Shown: positions 19,038 to 47,698 of the stretch, piece by piece
Numbering within the stretch: the stretch's first letter is position 1
Layout: each line of letters opens with the position of its first letter
The notes under the pieces: model-generated
What the model was told of the DNA's origin: nothing
The model's database searches: none
Seen by the model: only the letters and a program-made list of their open reading frames with translations
DNA from: Agelas oroides
Lineage: Eukaryota > Porifera > Demospongiae > Agelasida > Agelasidae
Length of the DNA: 64,000 bases
Direction: 5' to 3'
Assembly (NCBI GenBank): GCA_949130485.1
Contig: OX422188.1
Span: forward strand, 7,689,443-7,753,442
Made by a program: the position numbers and the translations under genes

Positions 19038-20711
19038 ATGGCTACAGCACTAGCAGCAACCAGCAGTGGGGAGTGGCTGACAGAATCTTACATCGAACAG
19101 AGCACCAAAGTGTGGCCCAGGCGAGGAAAACATATCCTGGCACAGTACGATGACCATAGTGTTGTCGTGTATCAGGCCTTCTGCCCTGAGATTGCTGAGT
19201 ATGCTGTGAAGCATCAAAAGTAAGCTCTTTTAACAGAAAATCAGATCCACCAGCCCTATCTGGTATAGCCATCATACGGTAAAACCAGTACACAAATATG
19301 TGTAGCTACAAAATGATTTGTGAAGGTTTATCATTTGAGTATCTTTTCCTTTCAATTACTTTACATGTAGGCATGTATTAGGTCATAGACATAATCTTTT
19401 CGCCACTATAATATTTACAGTCATGTACTCCAGCTGTCGATTTTGTAGTAGTGAGCATACTCAGTTGACGGATATGACATATGATATATCCTTTTTTTTT
19501 TTTTGATATATGGTAGTGGTCGATGTAATATACAGCTGGTTGATAATATTAGCTCCCTTCTTCTCATGACACAAACTGAGTAAGAAATGGAGAGGAATAG
19601 CCTGGAACAAGGCTAGCCTCGTACCCAGGCTGTTCGTAGTTAACGGCCTGGGTACGAGGCTAGAACAAGGCTAGAATGTCATACTGTAGACTTGTGAATC
19701 AGACTATTGGAAATCAAAGACGTGCGCTTAAAACCTGGATGCACTGAGCGTCCACGGTATTGCAATACCATGGACGCTCAGCACTAGCAGCACCCGTGTG
19801 GTGCACCAAATTTAATAGTACTGTTGTCTATACTATGCACTATAGCTAATTTTGACTGATACTGCAGGTTTGGAGGTGACAGATTTTCATATGATCGCAT
19901 GTCTTGGGTCAAGACCAACTTTATGTGGATGATGTATCGCTGTGGCTGGTGCACCAAGAAAAATCAGGAGAGGGTCTTGGCTGTTCGAATCACTCGTGAA
20001 GGTTTTGACAAGATCCTCTCCAAAGCTGTGTCTAGTGACGCTGACAAGGGATTGAAACTGAGGATGAGAGGAAAAGTTCGTCTTCAGTGGGACCCCGATC
20101 ATGCTCCTTCTGGTGCCCCAGAGAAAAGAAGAGCCATACAGCTGGGACTCAGGGCTGAGGTAACTGAACATGCGTGTCTCAGCCACCCTCTTGCATGTAA
20201 ACTTGAAGGGGAAATAGAAATGCTAACATTAAAGTATTGCACTACTCTAGTGTTAGCAAAATTTACTGAGTACAGTGTGTATATATGTAACATACTACTA
20301 GGGGACAATGCATAGTAAGCCAGCTTGAAAAAAAGGTTTCTGACCTCAGCAGGAAATTGCAGTATGAATGGGGGATGGTGGGGATTTGTGCCCAGTGCGA
20401 GACTATGGTATTATTGTCATAACTTGTTGTGACGATTGTATTGTTATGGTAGATATACAATGCCTGCTTTTTGTCAAAGTAATAGATAATTACTAGGCTA
20501 AGCATGTAAGAATGATTTTCTGACACTGCAGAATCTTCGTTGCTATGGAAACGAGTGGATTGTTGAGATCAAGGACGTCACTGATTTTGTCCATGAGCAG
20601 TACAGACATGTCAAGTCAAACCAGCTTGATAAGTTAATTGTGGCAAAAGAACGAGTTTACCCTGTGGCAGATATGGATATTGCTGCTCAGATAGGAGTTG
20701 ATTCACAATAA
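19038..20711 (+). CDS. DUF4291-family protein (about 217 aa)
   Basis: Three exons: 19038-19219, 19868-20159, 20532-20711; phases agree and the stop is TAA. Recognisable family blocks are AQYDDHSVVVYQAFCPEIAE, then DRMSWVKTNFMWMMYRCGW (compare the M-W-K-x-S/N-F-x-W-M-M-Y-R-S-G-W core of DUF4291), ERVLAVRITREGFD, VRLQWDPDHAP, and a late EWIVEIKDVTDFVHE block followed by ERVYPV. DUF4291 is known mainly from bacteria and fungi and has no assigned biochemical role that I know of. There is no signal peptide or membrane segment; the protein is probably cytosolic. The start at ATG 19038 is preferred over the GTG three bases upstream. The introns show it is a resident eukaryotic gene, not bacterial contamination. 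Confidence 0.87.
19614..19662. mobile_element. Minimal TAGCC-family element (49 bp) with a perfect 9-bp duplication
   Basis: It runs from tagcctcgtacccaggc to the inverse gcctgggtacgaggcta, with about 15 bp between the arms. Flanked by gaacaaggc on both sides (19605-19613 and 19663-19671). It lies in intron 1 of the DUF4291 gene. It is almost only terminal repeats. Confidence 0.88.
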
Positions 20712-21142
20712 TAGTCTTTAGTTTCACTATGCATAAACTGAATGTAAAGTCCAATATTTGTTATCACATTGCGTTATAATTAAAACCATGGCATTGCAAG
20801 CGCAGGGATAGACTTTGTTTATGTTTCTATGCAACCATCCCTACCTTGTTTGCATGGTTAGTTTTTGGCATTGCCATCCCTACACCTTGCTGCATTCCTA
20901 ATGCTTTCATTTTCATATTACAAAGACAGTAAGGGGTGGTGCTACTGTCATGAATCTACTTGACTGTAATCAGCTTGTGACTGCTATATACCTAAGCTGT
21001 GCATAAAAGGAAAGTCTGTTCATGTATTCCTGGCTAGAAATGGTTACTCCGGTACAAACATAGAGTATGAGTAGTGGCCTGGCTACGAGTTGATGTGTGT
21101 TAGTTCATTTTCTCGTGGCTATAATATACTGTATGTCTAGTG
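20712..21142. other. Short intergenic region between convergent genes
   Basis: 430 bp between the DUF4291 stop (+) and the thymidylate synthase stop (-). AT-rich, and both 3' UTRs should fall here. I see no other feature. Confidence 0.6.
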
Positions 21143-24483
<3,341 letters not shown>

Positions 24484-24588
24484 AACGAACTACTAAGCTG
24501 CATGTAGAATCTCGGATACGGATCGGGTCCGGGACGCGACTGGGTGCAGAGTGCAGTGGGCGGGACAAACAGGACACGTGTACCCAAA
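24484..24588. promoter_or_regulatory. Compact bidirectional promoter between TYMS and RRP15
   Basis: Only 105 bp separate the thymidylate synthase ATG (minus, 24483) and the proposed RRP15 ATG (plus, 24589). Any promoter must be shared or overlap the coding starts. The segment is GC-richer than its surroundings (cggatcgggtccgggacgcg), and I see no TATA box. The pairing joins a DNA-synthesis gene with a ribosome-biogenesis gene, both growth-linked. Confidence 0.6.
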
Positions 24589-26701
24589 ATGTGTGTGCGT
24601 GTACGTGTGCGTCTTCACAGTAAAAAGGCTGCTACATGTTCCAGAAGCAGTGATGGCAGTGAAGATGAGGAGAGTGGAGTAGGTCAGGAGGTAATATGGC
24701 TGGGGCAGTGGGCCGTATTTTAGGTGACCTTTTATACTCCATCACCATGTTGTCTCCCCTTTCACTTCTCCTCTCCTTCCTTCTCCCATCCTTTTGTTCC
24801 GTTCTCTCCTCTCCCATTCTCATTCCTTCCTCCCTGCTTACTCATGCACACACTCAGCACTCCTCTATGTCCCACAGTGATGTGGTGAGGTCGTGCCATA
24901 AACTCCCCGACTCCTCCTCTCTGGATACCGAGAGAAAACTGCAAAGAATAGCCACACAGGGAGGTATGCTGTTTAGTAGCCTAGAATGTAATGTATTATG
25001 AAAAGACCCCTTTCCAAGCCTCTAGTTCCCATGACTAGTGGGATGATTTATCATGGGGCGAGCCTGAACGAGCAACACACTACTGGTTTACTAATTAGTC
25101 ACTACCTTCTGTTTAAACCAAATTTCAAATCGCATAAGTAGCTAAGTCCTCACCAGAGATAACCAAGTACCACATATGCCAGCCATTTCTCTAGCCAGGG
25201 CAGCTAATGTAGCTACACATGCATGGACTAAGCTTTACACTGAAATCACGAGCTGAATTTCTGGTGTTTATGAGTGTTCTTCATGCCATGTTGGCTCTTA
25301 ACTGAAGCGACTTCAACCACTGTCCATATTTGTATCGCCTGCGAGTGGCCTGCCGTTGATGGTCGGTAGAAGCACAAACCAGAATTATGTTGCCATGCGT
25401 GCTTCAACTTCAGTTGTCTTTGCTCTGGGTCGCCGACACTGCACTCTAGCAGTAGCCCTCACATGCTTCATGCACAAGATCGATCTTCGTAAAATATTTG
25501 AATGCACTCATTTATAATTTACAGTATATGGCCACAAGCAAACAAGCATACACGTACGTACGTATACACACACATGCGCAATGCAGTCTCGCTAGTGTAG
25601 GGCTCGCTCAGGCTCGCCCCAATTAGAGATCAAGGAATATCAAGCAATCACAGGGCGCACATTAAGATGTTCAGCAAGAAATGCCTCTCTCTTCCCCACC
25701 TTCTGTCTGGCTGTAATCATTGTACAATGTATTATGTCACATCAATGTGCTAAAACTCAGCACTGACCTCCATCCTTAGCACTCAACCTCTAATATGACA
25801 TAATGTCATGGAAACTAGGTGCTCAGAAGGACCTATAAGCACAGAGTTGAAAAATTATGCCAAAAAATGGAAGTTGCTTCTTATCCTCCACCCTTCCCTC
25901 CTCCTTCCTCCCTCCCTTCCTCCCTATTGGTACTCATGTATATAGTTGTACAGCTGTTCAATGCAGTCAATAAGCAGCAGAAAGAACTTGAATCAAGACT
26001 AAAAGAAGCTGGACCTTCAGAACGAAAGAAGGCAAAGGGTTAGTGTGACTTTGTATTCTATCAGTGCTAAAGGTCCCTGATGTTTACCAAGAGTATGTAT
26101 GTATATTGTTTTTCTCCTGTTCAGTGATGTCATCAATTGATAAAGGGAGCTTTATTGATATGCTAAAAGGAGGGACCAAGACCCGCAAGCAGGCAACTCA
26201 GGTAGTGGTTGCTAAGTGACAATAAGTGTTGTGAGTAACCTAATCTCTAAGAGACTGAATAACAACATTGAAACGAAAGAAAAAACTAACCTTGTAGAGA
26301 CTTCTGGCAGTAATTATTAGTGTGTTAGCTAAGGCAGTTCATAAGCCCATAGTCTATACCCATAGTCTCATTCCCAGACTTGGCCCTAGAATGAAGCTAG
26401 TTCTGAAGTCTGGAGTTGAAAGGATTAATGTTTAGACTTCTGCATGTTACCGGGGTACCTAATCACCCATATGCATATCTGGTATATAAGCAGATATTGC
26501 AGTGATAATTAGTAATTCTGTTGATCACGTTATTTGTCTTAAGCAATCATTTTTCTTTATCGTATCCACTAGCCAAGATCAGAGGATCGGCAACCATCTT
26601 GGAGTATTCTGAGAGAGGACTACATGAAGGGGTCAAAGTTCAAGGACTGGGACAGACAGAGTGACAGTGACCAATCAGATGATAGCAGTGATGATGATTA
26701 G
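24589..26701 (+). CDS. RRP15: RRP15-like ribosomal RNA processing protein
   Basis: Exons read as 24589-24690, 24858-24963, 25946-26038, 26125-26201, 26573-26701; phases join for about 168 residues. The diagnostic core is DTERKLQRIATQGVVQLFNA (compare ETERNLQRIATRGVVQLFNAV of RRP15), then KEAGPSERKKAK, SIDKGSFIDMLKGG, and PSWSILREDYMKGSKFKDWD before an acidic Ser/Asp tail. RRP15 acts in the nucleolus in pre-60S assembly and 27S pre-rRNA processing. The protein is shorter than the human one (about 280 aa). The first exon is the weak part: after 24690 another frame encodes NMAGAVGRILG, which resembles the conserved WADAMAKVL segment, so the true exon 1-2 structure may differ. Confidence 0.8.
25051..25624. 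mobile_element. Inverted-repeat element with ggggcgagcctgagc ends in RRP15 intron 2
   Basis: Left end catggggcgagcctgaacg, right end its inverse gctcaggctcgccccaatta. Internal sequence (gtagctaagtcctcacc, ccagccatttctctagcca) is shared with 42376-43064. It carries no transposase. It fills most of the intron. Confidence 0.75.
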
Positions 26702-27263
26702 TTGTGGTATCTATGTCCTACCCAGGCAATCTCACCCCAGTGTTTGTTGCTTGCAGTACTAATGTCTGGGAAGACCTTGTAAGTTGTGTACTGATGTCAC
26801 GATGATGTCATTTTTATTGAAGGTTAAGCTGTACATGTGCGTCAAGTGGATCTTGGCACATCAAAACAGTCTTTCAGCAGGAAGTTGACAGTAGTATGGC
26901 AGTAACTCGAGTTTGAGCTTATCTGGTGTCCAGCTTCTACCTACTGGCCTGGTCCCATACTTAGACTTTCAGGGGGTGGGGCCTCAAACAAGGCTACTGC
27001 TGGCCTGGAAAACAATATGTACCAGTCCATTCTTATGACAGTGAAAATGGCTGGGGTGAGGTAGCCTGAGTACCACCTGTGTCAATGATCACTTTTTTAA
27101 AGCACTTGTATAATGAACTGGATCATGCAGTACGTGATTGTAACATTATACAATCTATTTGTCAAATATCAGTTACAGAGATTAAAATGATCGGAACACA
27201 CCGATAAGGATTACTGCGATATATAATTATATTGTTATAATGATCACTGATATATTATAATCA
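26702..27263. other. Intergenic region between convergent RRP15 and TRAF-MATH genes
   Basis: 560 bp holding the two 3' UTRs. A weak TAGCC-family trace occurs near 26945-27000. I see nothing else. Confidence 0.55.
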
Positions 27264-30200
27264 TCACAGTGATTGTCCAATGTCCTTAAGAGTACCGGAC
27301 ATACCGGACATACCAGCACTTTTGCTGCTTAGTTGACACTGAAATACAACCGAGTCCTGGTATACCATGTCATTGACCATTTTCTGAAGGCAAAACAGTT
27401 CAAGCTTGCCACACGAAGGACCAACATTGATATTACCAGGAACCTGATGTAGATAGGTGTCCAGTCGCATACACTGGCTCTCTCCATTGTGTGGGGAGAG
27501 GTAGGAGGTGGGGAATGGGCGCCTAGTAGTAAAAGGAGAGAAACGAGAAGAGGTAGATTTTGCTTTCAGAAAATCTTCACGATGCTGATCTGATGGATGT
27601 CTGGGAAGGGACTTACTGGTGGAATGATGCCTACTGATTTCCACTTGCCGCATCAATCTTACCTCTAAATCATTCGAAGGGAGGAATGGCCACTGGAGCT
27701 GGTGGTCCTTCTCGCTGGCCACCTGATGGAGGTAGATCGACATGTGTGTCCCCTTTCCCATACCAATCCCATTCAGGTGGATGGCAAGACACATCTTGTA
27801 GCCGTTGAAGACGTAGAAGGGAGGTGAGTACCACACAAGCCCCGACTCTTTTTGCATAGTGAAACTGGTTATTCTGAATGTGGCTGGTTTACCACTGGTG
27901 GTCAACTGGACTCCACCTGAACACACACTAGCAAGCTGTGTTTTGATACACTCAAGTGCTAACACTTGGGCCGGATCTTGAATTTGGTGGAAATATCCCA
28001 GCTCTGTCATAAGCGTCTTACTTGTGTGCTCACTCTCAACCTTCATGGATTGAATGTCATGTTGAGCAGCTTTCAAATTCTCTTGCGTCTCTTGTAACAG
28101 GTTTCTCACGACCTCGTTCTGCTCTTCCAAGCCTTTGATGTCGGCTCTTAGTGACTTTGTCTCCCCTTTCAGCTGCTGTAGAGCATCCACCACATGTTGG
28201 TTCTGGCAGAGAGTGATGTGACTTTGCAAAACTTTCCGAGATACGGGAAGGCTTTTGCATCCATAGTCCGAAAAAGGGCATTCAACTAGTACATTGGGGC
28301 ATTCATTTTCACAGTGATTCTGCATATCCTTTCGTTTCAAGATTCTGCCACATTTGTTCTCACAATTCACTGGATATTCCAAACACTCACTAATGTGTTC
28401 AGTAACAATCGACTCATAGTTAGAAGAATACTGGCAATACTCACACTCAACTTCTCGAAGCCGACAAGTTGCTTTGAGATGATGTTTCAACTCTTGTTTC
28501 GTTAAAGTTACTCCGCACTGATTGGGACAATCTTGCACAACGTACAGACACTTTGATGTGAGGTGTTTATCAAGCTCTGACAAACAATCCTCCCACTCAC
28601 ATCCGCTGTCACTGTTGATGCATTTCACTTTCATTTCTCGTACCTTTCTCTCGAGTTTCTTGTCCCGGATGTGAGTGAAGTGTGTCCCACGGCAGTGCGG
28701 GCATGTCGGGTGAGAGTGAAGCCAGTGGCTGATGCAGGAACCGCAGTAGTTCTGTCCACAGCATTCTGTGAGGTGAGGTTCTCGTAAGGCCTGCATGGAA
28801 GAGATGGCAATAGATTACTGTGGAACTCCCCTGACGCAAACACCCTTGGGACCCAAAATTTGTCCTAATTGGTTAGGTATTCTAAACTCAATTTTAGGGT
28901 ATGTGAGTAAATTCCAATCTTAGCGATATTCATAGCACACATGCCCAGTAAAGCAGGAGTCTCAAACCCAGACCTCTTTGGGGTAGTCTGGGTTTGAGAC
29001 TACCTAGTTAGCAACAACCCTGCATATTCCTGGATGAGGAAAACAGACTTAGTAGCCTGTAAGTCCTGCCACATTTTTACTTGAACCACTCGTGAAGATT
29101 TGGGACTTATTCTCCTTGTGTCTTGATTGACAAAAGTGTCTGATCATAACAAGAATGTCCTTAATTTCAGGGTGTCCTTTAAGTACAGCAGCTGTAAACA
29201 AGAGCTCCAAACTATAAGCCACTCACTTTCAACATGGTGAATATTGGTTGATAAGCTGTTATCAGAAACTTGCTATATAGGTATGTTAAAGCCAATTAGT
29301 CACCTGTTGTACAGGGTGCATTTAATTTAGATTGATACTACAACCATAGATAATAGAGATGTCTCTATTATGTAAGCTGCAACTAATAATAGGGCGTTAT
29401 CAGCTAGCTACAATGAGCCGACTTAATTAGCTGACCATGTTTGGGTTACCTTGCATTTGAAATGCATAACTTCAGAATTAGTAGTTCTTGAGTGTTTGTC
29501 ATTTGAGAAAAAGGTCAAGTATGTATCAATTTACTAGCAAATGTTTTGTATTAATTAACAGTCACATATGGCAACTATGGTAACTATAAATTTGCTGCCA
29601 AATTATAGGCTGACATTTGTCATTATGATGCTGACCAGAAATTAGATTGCCAGACAGAAAAAGTATCATTTTCATTCGCAATGAAGCTAATGAGAGTGCC
29701 ATTGCAACATTGAACGATGATCCTGCATTGCTCCAAAGTTACAGAAGGGAGGTGGAGAGGTGGGGAGGGGGGGGGGGGGGGGGGGGGGAGAAGGAAGGTA
29801 GCTAAACCAGATAGGCATCTTGATTCTAGTAAGCATCCCAATTAGCCACTCAGTTGATAAACTGGGTGAACAACATCTAAAATCACTTCACCCCTGGTAG
29901 ACGAAATATTGACTGTGCTCCGTCCTAATGTAAGTGGCTCCTAGTCACACCTATTTCGTGTGACTATCACAATGATAACTAACATTGAGAATCTATACCA
30001 GCCCTACAGCACTACAACATTAGACGGAGGGAGGGTCTGGAAATGTGTAATTCCTTCGGATCTCATTCATGATTGCATTCTGCAATTCATCCTAAACTGC
30101 AAAAAGAGTATTGCTTACGAACAGTACTGATTCACCTGGTGATTACTGTAGTTACGCACGACCGTAATGTAGGTCCATTTTTTCTTTTTTATATACATAT

Positions 30201-30490
30201 ATACAACTTAGCTGCATTAATATTACTAACCATAAATGTACTATGATAAGTTTCTTTTTTGTACAACACTATCTGTGCTGCCGTCTTATGAGCCTAGCTG
30301 GCTTGCTGTCCTAGGGACAAGACGTAAATTCATTCATTCATTCATTCATTCATTCATTCATTCATCAGTTTTCTACCTTGGCACAGATACTGCAGGTGTA
30401 TTCCTCCGGTAGTGGAACAACAAACGTGCAGTCGTACCCTCCGAAAGAGGCGGTAGTAGCTGGATCTGCCGACTTTTGCTCTGACGACAT
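27264..30490 (-). CDS. TRAF family protein with MATH domain, two exons (546 aa)
   Basis: Exons 30490-30377 and 28790-27264, joined in phase 0. The intron falls inside the RING, between its first cysteine pair (YTCSICAK) and ALREPHLTECCGQNYCGSC. TRAF zinc fingers span about residues 95-235, a coiled coil 240-305, and MATH about 340-525 with FRITSFTMQKESGLVWYSPP, GYKMCLAIHLNG, GMGKGTHMSIYLHQV, LQWPF and a closing YQDSVVFQCQL. A Ser/Arg/Pro-rich insert of about 50 residues (about 425-475) splits MATH before the last strands. Length matches classical TRAFs (500-570 aa). Role by family: receptor adaptor and K63 ubiquitin ligase in NF-kB/JNK-type signalling. The intron of 1586 bp carries only repeats. 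The Met at 28796 upstream of exon 2 is intronic. Confidence 0.92.
28791..30376. other. TRAF-MATH gene intron
   Basis: 1.6 kb. It holds a short hairpin at about 28951-29005 (agtctcaaacccaga / tctgggtttgagact), a G run of about 23 at 29766-29788 and an (ATTC)n run at 30329-30364 close to exon 1. I see no coding frame of interest. Confidence 0.7.
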
Positions 30491-31625
30491 TGCGACTCGA
30501 TCGCAGGGGACCCATTCTATGCGTGGGACGGCAAAGTTCAAAGGCAGTTCACACTACGCATGCGCAATTTCAGCCAGCCCCCCCCCCCCCGATATTAAAT
30601 GTTCGCTTCCAGACTTCATGATCCACTACAGCTGGTTGCAGTACGTCTTGTAAATCCACAAAAACCGTGCGTAGTGACGAGGCTAACCTCCCACTGAGAA
30701 TGCTTAGAAATGGCAAAGCCATTGCGTGCTACAGGCTGTGCTTGATCTTAGTTTTGTCACCATTTAGAACAAATCAAAACTGCAACAGTACTTTCATCAG
30801 ATTCTGTAATCAGTGTTTGTAGTGAAAGAACTTTAGTATGGCATGGATGGTCCATGTCCATACTAAACAAGACACAATTGATCATGTTCTAGGCATGGAT
30901 GGTCCATGTCCATACTAAACAAGACACAAATGATCATGTTCTAGGCATGGATGGTCCACGTCCATACTAAACAAGACACAATTGATCATGTTCTAGGCAT
31001 GGATGGTCCATGTCCATACTAAACAAGACACAATTGATCATATTCTAGGCATGGATGACATATTCTAGGCTAGAGTACACCCATAGTAAGAAACAAAAAT
31101 GCCATCCAAACCTGAGCTCAAGTAGCTTAGTAATGTGAAGAGTTCATTACAGTGATAAACTCTAAATTACACCTAGTTAACTTCTACTTGGCTAATTTCA
31201 TACTAGGAAATAAACTCCTGGTTTATAATTAGGTATCGTGTTGGAAAATTGCCTTAAATCCATGTTTGGTGGATTAGTTTGGAGGATTAGTTTGGAGAAA
31301 ATTAACCCAAGAAAACTTTCTCCAGTTTTTTTTTGCCACACACAGATTGTGGGAAGAGTATACAGGTAGCCTCGTACCCATGGGGAGTTCCACAAACCTT
31401 ACATTAATAGCAGTTACTGTTGTTTTATATAACAATTACTACAACAAACATGTATGTACAACAGCATAATAATAAGAATAATAATTGCATCCACCAACAG
31501 ATTCCTAATAATAGTCTCATTATCTATTTATAGCAACAATAACAATTTTACATAACACTAGTACAGAATAGGTGTTGAAAAATAGAGCTTGCATCAAAAA
31601 TTGGACGTTATAATACCGTGTGGGA
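30491..31625. other. Intergenic region between the TRAF-MATH gene and AP2A
   Basis: Contains a C run at 30580-30591, the 52-bp tandem repeat at 30841-31070, and AT-rich sequence to the AP2A stop. Both genes are on the minus strand, so this is the TRAF promoter side and the AP2A 3' side. No gene seen. Confidence 0.6.
30841..31070. repeat. 52-bp tandem repeat, four units plus a partial
   Basis: Units start gcatggatggtccatgtcca at 30841, 30893, 30945 and 30997, differing by single bases; a truncated fifth begins at 31049. Each unit contains the internal palindrome ggatggtccatgtcc. Confidence 0.92.
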
Positions 31626-44899
<13,274 letters not shown>

Positions 44900-47698
44900 G
44901 GCTGTCTCCTTTTACTGTCACCTGAGACAGTGGAGGAAGTATGCGTGTGCATGAAGTGCAGTATGTACATGTATGGGAAGGGGGTGGGGGGAAGGGGAGA
45001 GGAGGAGTACATGCAATTAGGAGAAGAAATACATATGTCCGTGTAGGAATTGAAGGTTATTCCGTTGTGTATTTCGATCGCATCGCCGCGTTTGAAGCGC
45101 TGTGTTGCTGAACTTCCCTTATGGGTGGGGCTCATACGTGCTTTGTAGATGCGTGAATATCTGATAAGTTTACGAAATGTGTGAGCCCCGCACTGATACG
45201 GCGCTTTGAACACGGAAATGCGATCAAAATACACGGCGGAATAACCTTCAGTTTCTACAGGGGACTAGTCACGTGTGTGTAGGTGGCAGGAATACATGAA
45301 GGGAGGGAGTAGTGAAAACTTGCAAGCTTTTTCACCACAGTGGGTAGTTGCACTCTGAGTGGGCGTAGCACATGGAAAAAACTATATTATAGTAACCATC
45401 TTTCCATACAGCGTCCTGTTTCTGACGCAAAACTTGGCCATAAACATTCTAGATGCCCTATGAACCCAACCACGGGGCCAAGACATGCTAATTTTACATT
45501 GGAATGCAATAGGAAGAAGCTGAGACACAGCAGGACATCTCCACTCCTACACCAAGCGAATACAAGGTTCGTTTAACACAGGGTGTGTCCACGCATGTTG
45601 CACGAACAATGGTGAGTGGTTTAGACTGCTCAACAGCCCACATTAGCAAGAAAATATACACATCACCACACCTCCGTAGCCATCTATGCTCGTACAGTTA
45701 GCCACAAAGCAATTTGTCTTAGTGGGTATGGCCATTCACGTGACTTTAATGAGCAATGATGGTCCTCCCAATGAGCTATGCTTATGACCTCACTTCCACT
45801 GTAGCCTTGTAGTCTAAGTGGGTGTGGCTTACTAGAATATTTTCTGTAGGGTTATCAGTGTTGAGGTTCAGTATTCATAGGAGCAAGCACTTTATCACAT
45901 AATCTGGAGGTCAGTAACCAAACAGAGAGATAGTATTTAGTGGCCTTGTTGTCTGAGTGGATGCAGCTTACCAAATGGCTACAGAGAAGAGATAAGTTTC
46001 TGTAGGAGTTACACCATAGGGGGTTTCTGTGAGACTCAGTGCTCGTGGGAGTGAACACTTTGTCATATAAATCAAGATGTCATTACAACCACACCATGAG
46101 ATACCAGTAGTATGTCTAATGTTCTCAAGTACTTTGTTGTTCAAATAGAGAACATCGCTAAACATATTCTCTTGGTCAGGGACCCCTGCCCCCCTCTGTC
46201 TAACCTAGGTAGACATTGACGTTACTCACGTGATAAAATTAAACTAGACAAGCCTCGTTCCCAGGCCTTTACCACTGTCTAGTTTTTGATTGAGTATGCA
46301 AAATATGAAGGGGGAAGGCCTGGGAGATCTTATCATATCACGTGCAATGATGTGACATAATGATTGGTATACACACAAGGTGAGGAGGGAGAGCCCGATG
46401 AACAAATCTTGAGACCTTCTTTGTTATGTCTTATCCAAGGACTGGAGGCCAGAATGTTCGAAAGGCAGCATCAAGTTAGCTCGTTGTTTGGTACACGAGG
46501 TTGATCAACCCAAAGTTTCGGGCAATGCCCACGGAATGTCTACCTTTTGTCTATTTGACGTCATTGCACATGACGACATTGCACATGACGACATCTTCCG
46601 GGTTTTTCACTCTGTTTTTGCATACTGCAAGCGATCAAAAACTGGAGGCAGGGAAGGCCTCAGAACAAGGCTAAAACTAGACAGTGGGAAGGCCCGGGAA
46701 TGACCATGGGATGCAGCTATGTCATATGTCTCCAACACACATACGACAACAGCTGACAAGAAACCAATGGCTTTTAGATCCCCTCCGAGGAACATTTCCT
46801 TATCATGGAGGGTAAGATGCTTAGGTAAAACCTGGTAGAATTCAAACACTTAACCTCTTGGTTTAGAGTGCAGTCTCATAGTCTGGACACCAGGGTCTGG
46901 TGAAAAACCTTTGCCTGGAAGTGTCTTGAGCACTGGAATGCTGCTGTCGGCATTGATGAGAGAAAACATGTCACATCAGCCAACCAGTGTCAGAGTTCTA
47001 CTGATGACAGGAAGCGAATACGGTAGAATATGGAGGACAAAGCTTTTCTCCAGACCCTCACACAGCCAGAAGCGTCTGGGGTCCAGACTAGTTTTAAACC
47101 ATCTTGCCACCACTCTCATTCATTCTTTGCCAAGTTAGCATTTAACTACTGAACAGTTTGGATTTGGAACACAGTTACTGACTGATAGAAGGAAGCACAC
47201 ACGCAAGGAAGCATAAAACCCTTTACCTCCCTCCTCCCCTCACATGTATGATGGAGCCGCACCCATTTAAAACTTGGCACTCTTTTGCTTTTCATTTTCC
47301 AAGTGAAAGTGCGTTACAGTATCAAGCTACACACGCCACGCACACACCTCTGCCTCCTTTTGCTTAAAGTCCCCATATTCACACATGCGCACTGATGCTG
47401 AGCTCACTAAACAATCATACTGTTTTGAAAGTGAAGAACTCCACAAACACACCTGAAAGAAATCTTTGACACCGTTGGCACAGCGTGAGTACTAGGTACG
47501 ACAACTCTGTTGGCGGATTACTTTCCTCTTTCTCATAAAACAGACACAGCAGCGTTTCAACTGCGAACCGCCATTTGTCTTCTTCGCCCTTTTGGTGCAG
47601 TCACGTGACAGTCACTCGCACAGGTTAAAATGTTAATAATCACCATTTATTTGGGGGGAGCCCCTTGGGAAGGTTAACATGCAAGACCCCGGCCCGAC
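44900..47698. other. Intergenic region between AP2A and USB1
   Basis: 2.8 kb between divergently transcribed genes. It holds a diverged palindromic element copy (45030-45270), pieces of TAGCC-family elements around 46250-46330 and 46610-46700, and otherwise no supported gene. Short frames here have no recognisable domains. Confidence 0.6.
45030..45270. mobile_element. Third, diverged copy of the long palindromic element
   Basis: It carries gtgtaggaattgaaggttattccg, gtatttcgatcgcatcgccg and the inverse cggaataaccttcagtttct, matching 34105-34388, with about 15-20% apparent divergence and a shortened centre. It lies just upstream of the AP2A start codon. Confidence 0.75.
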
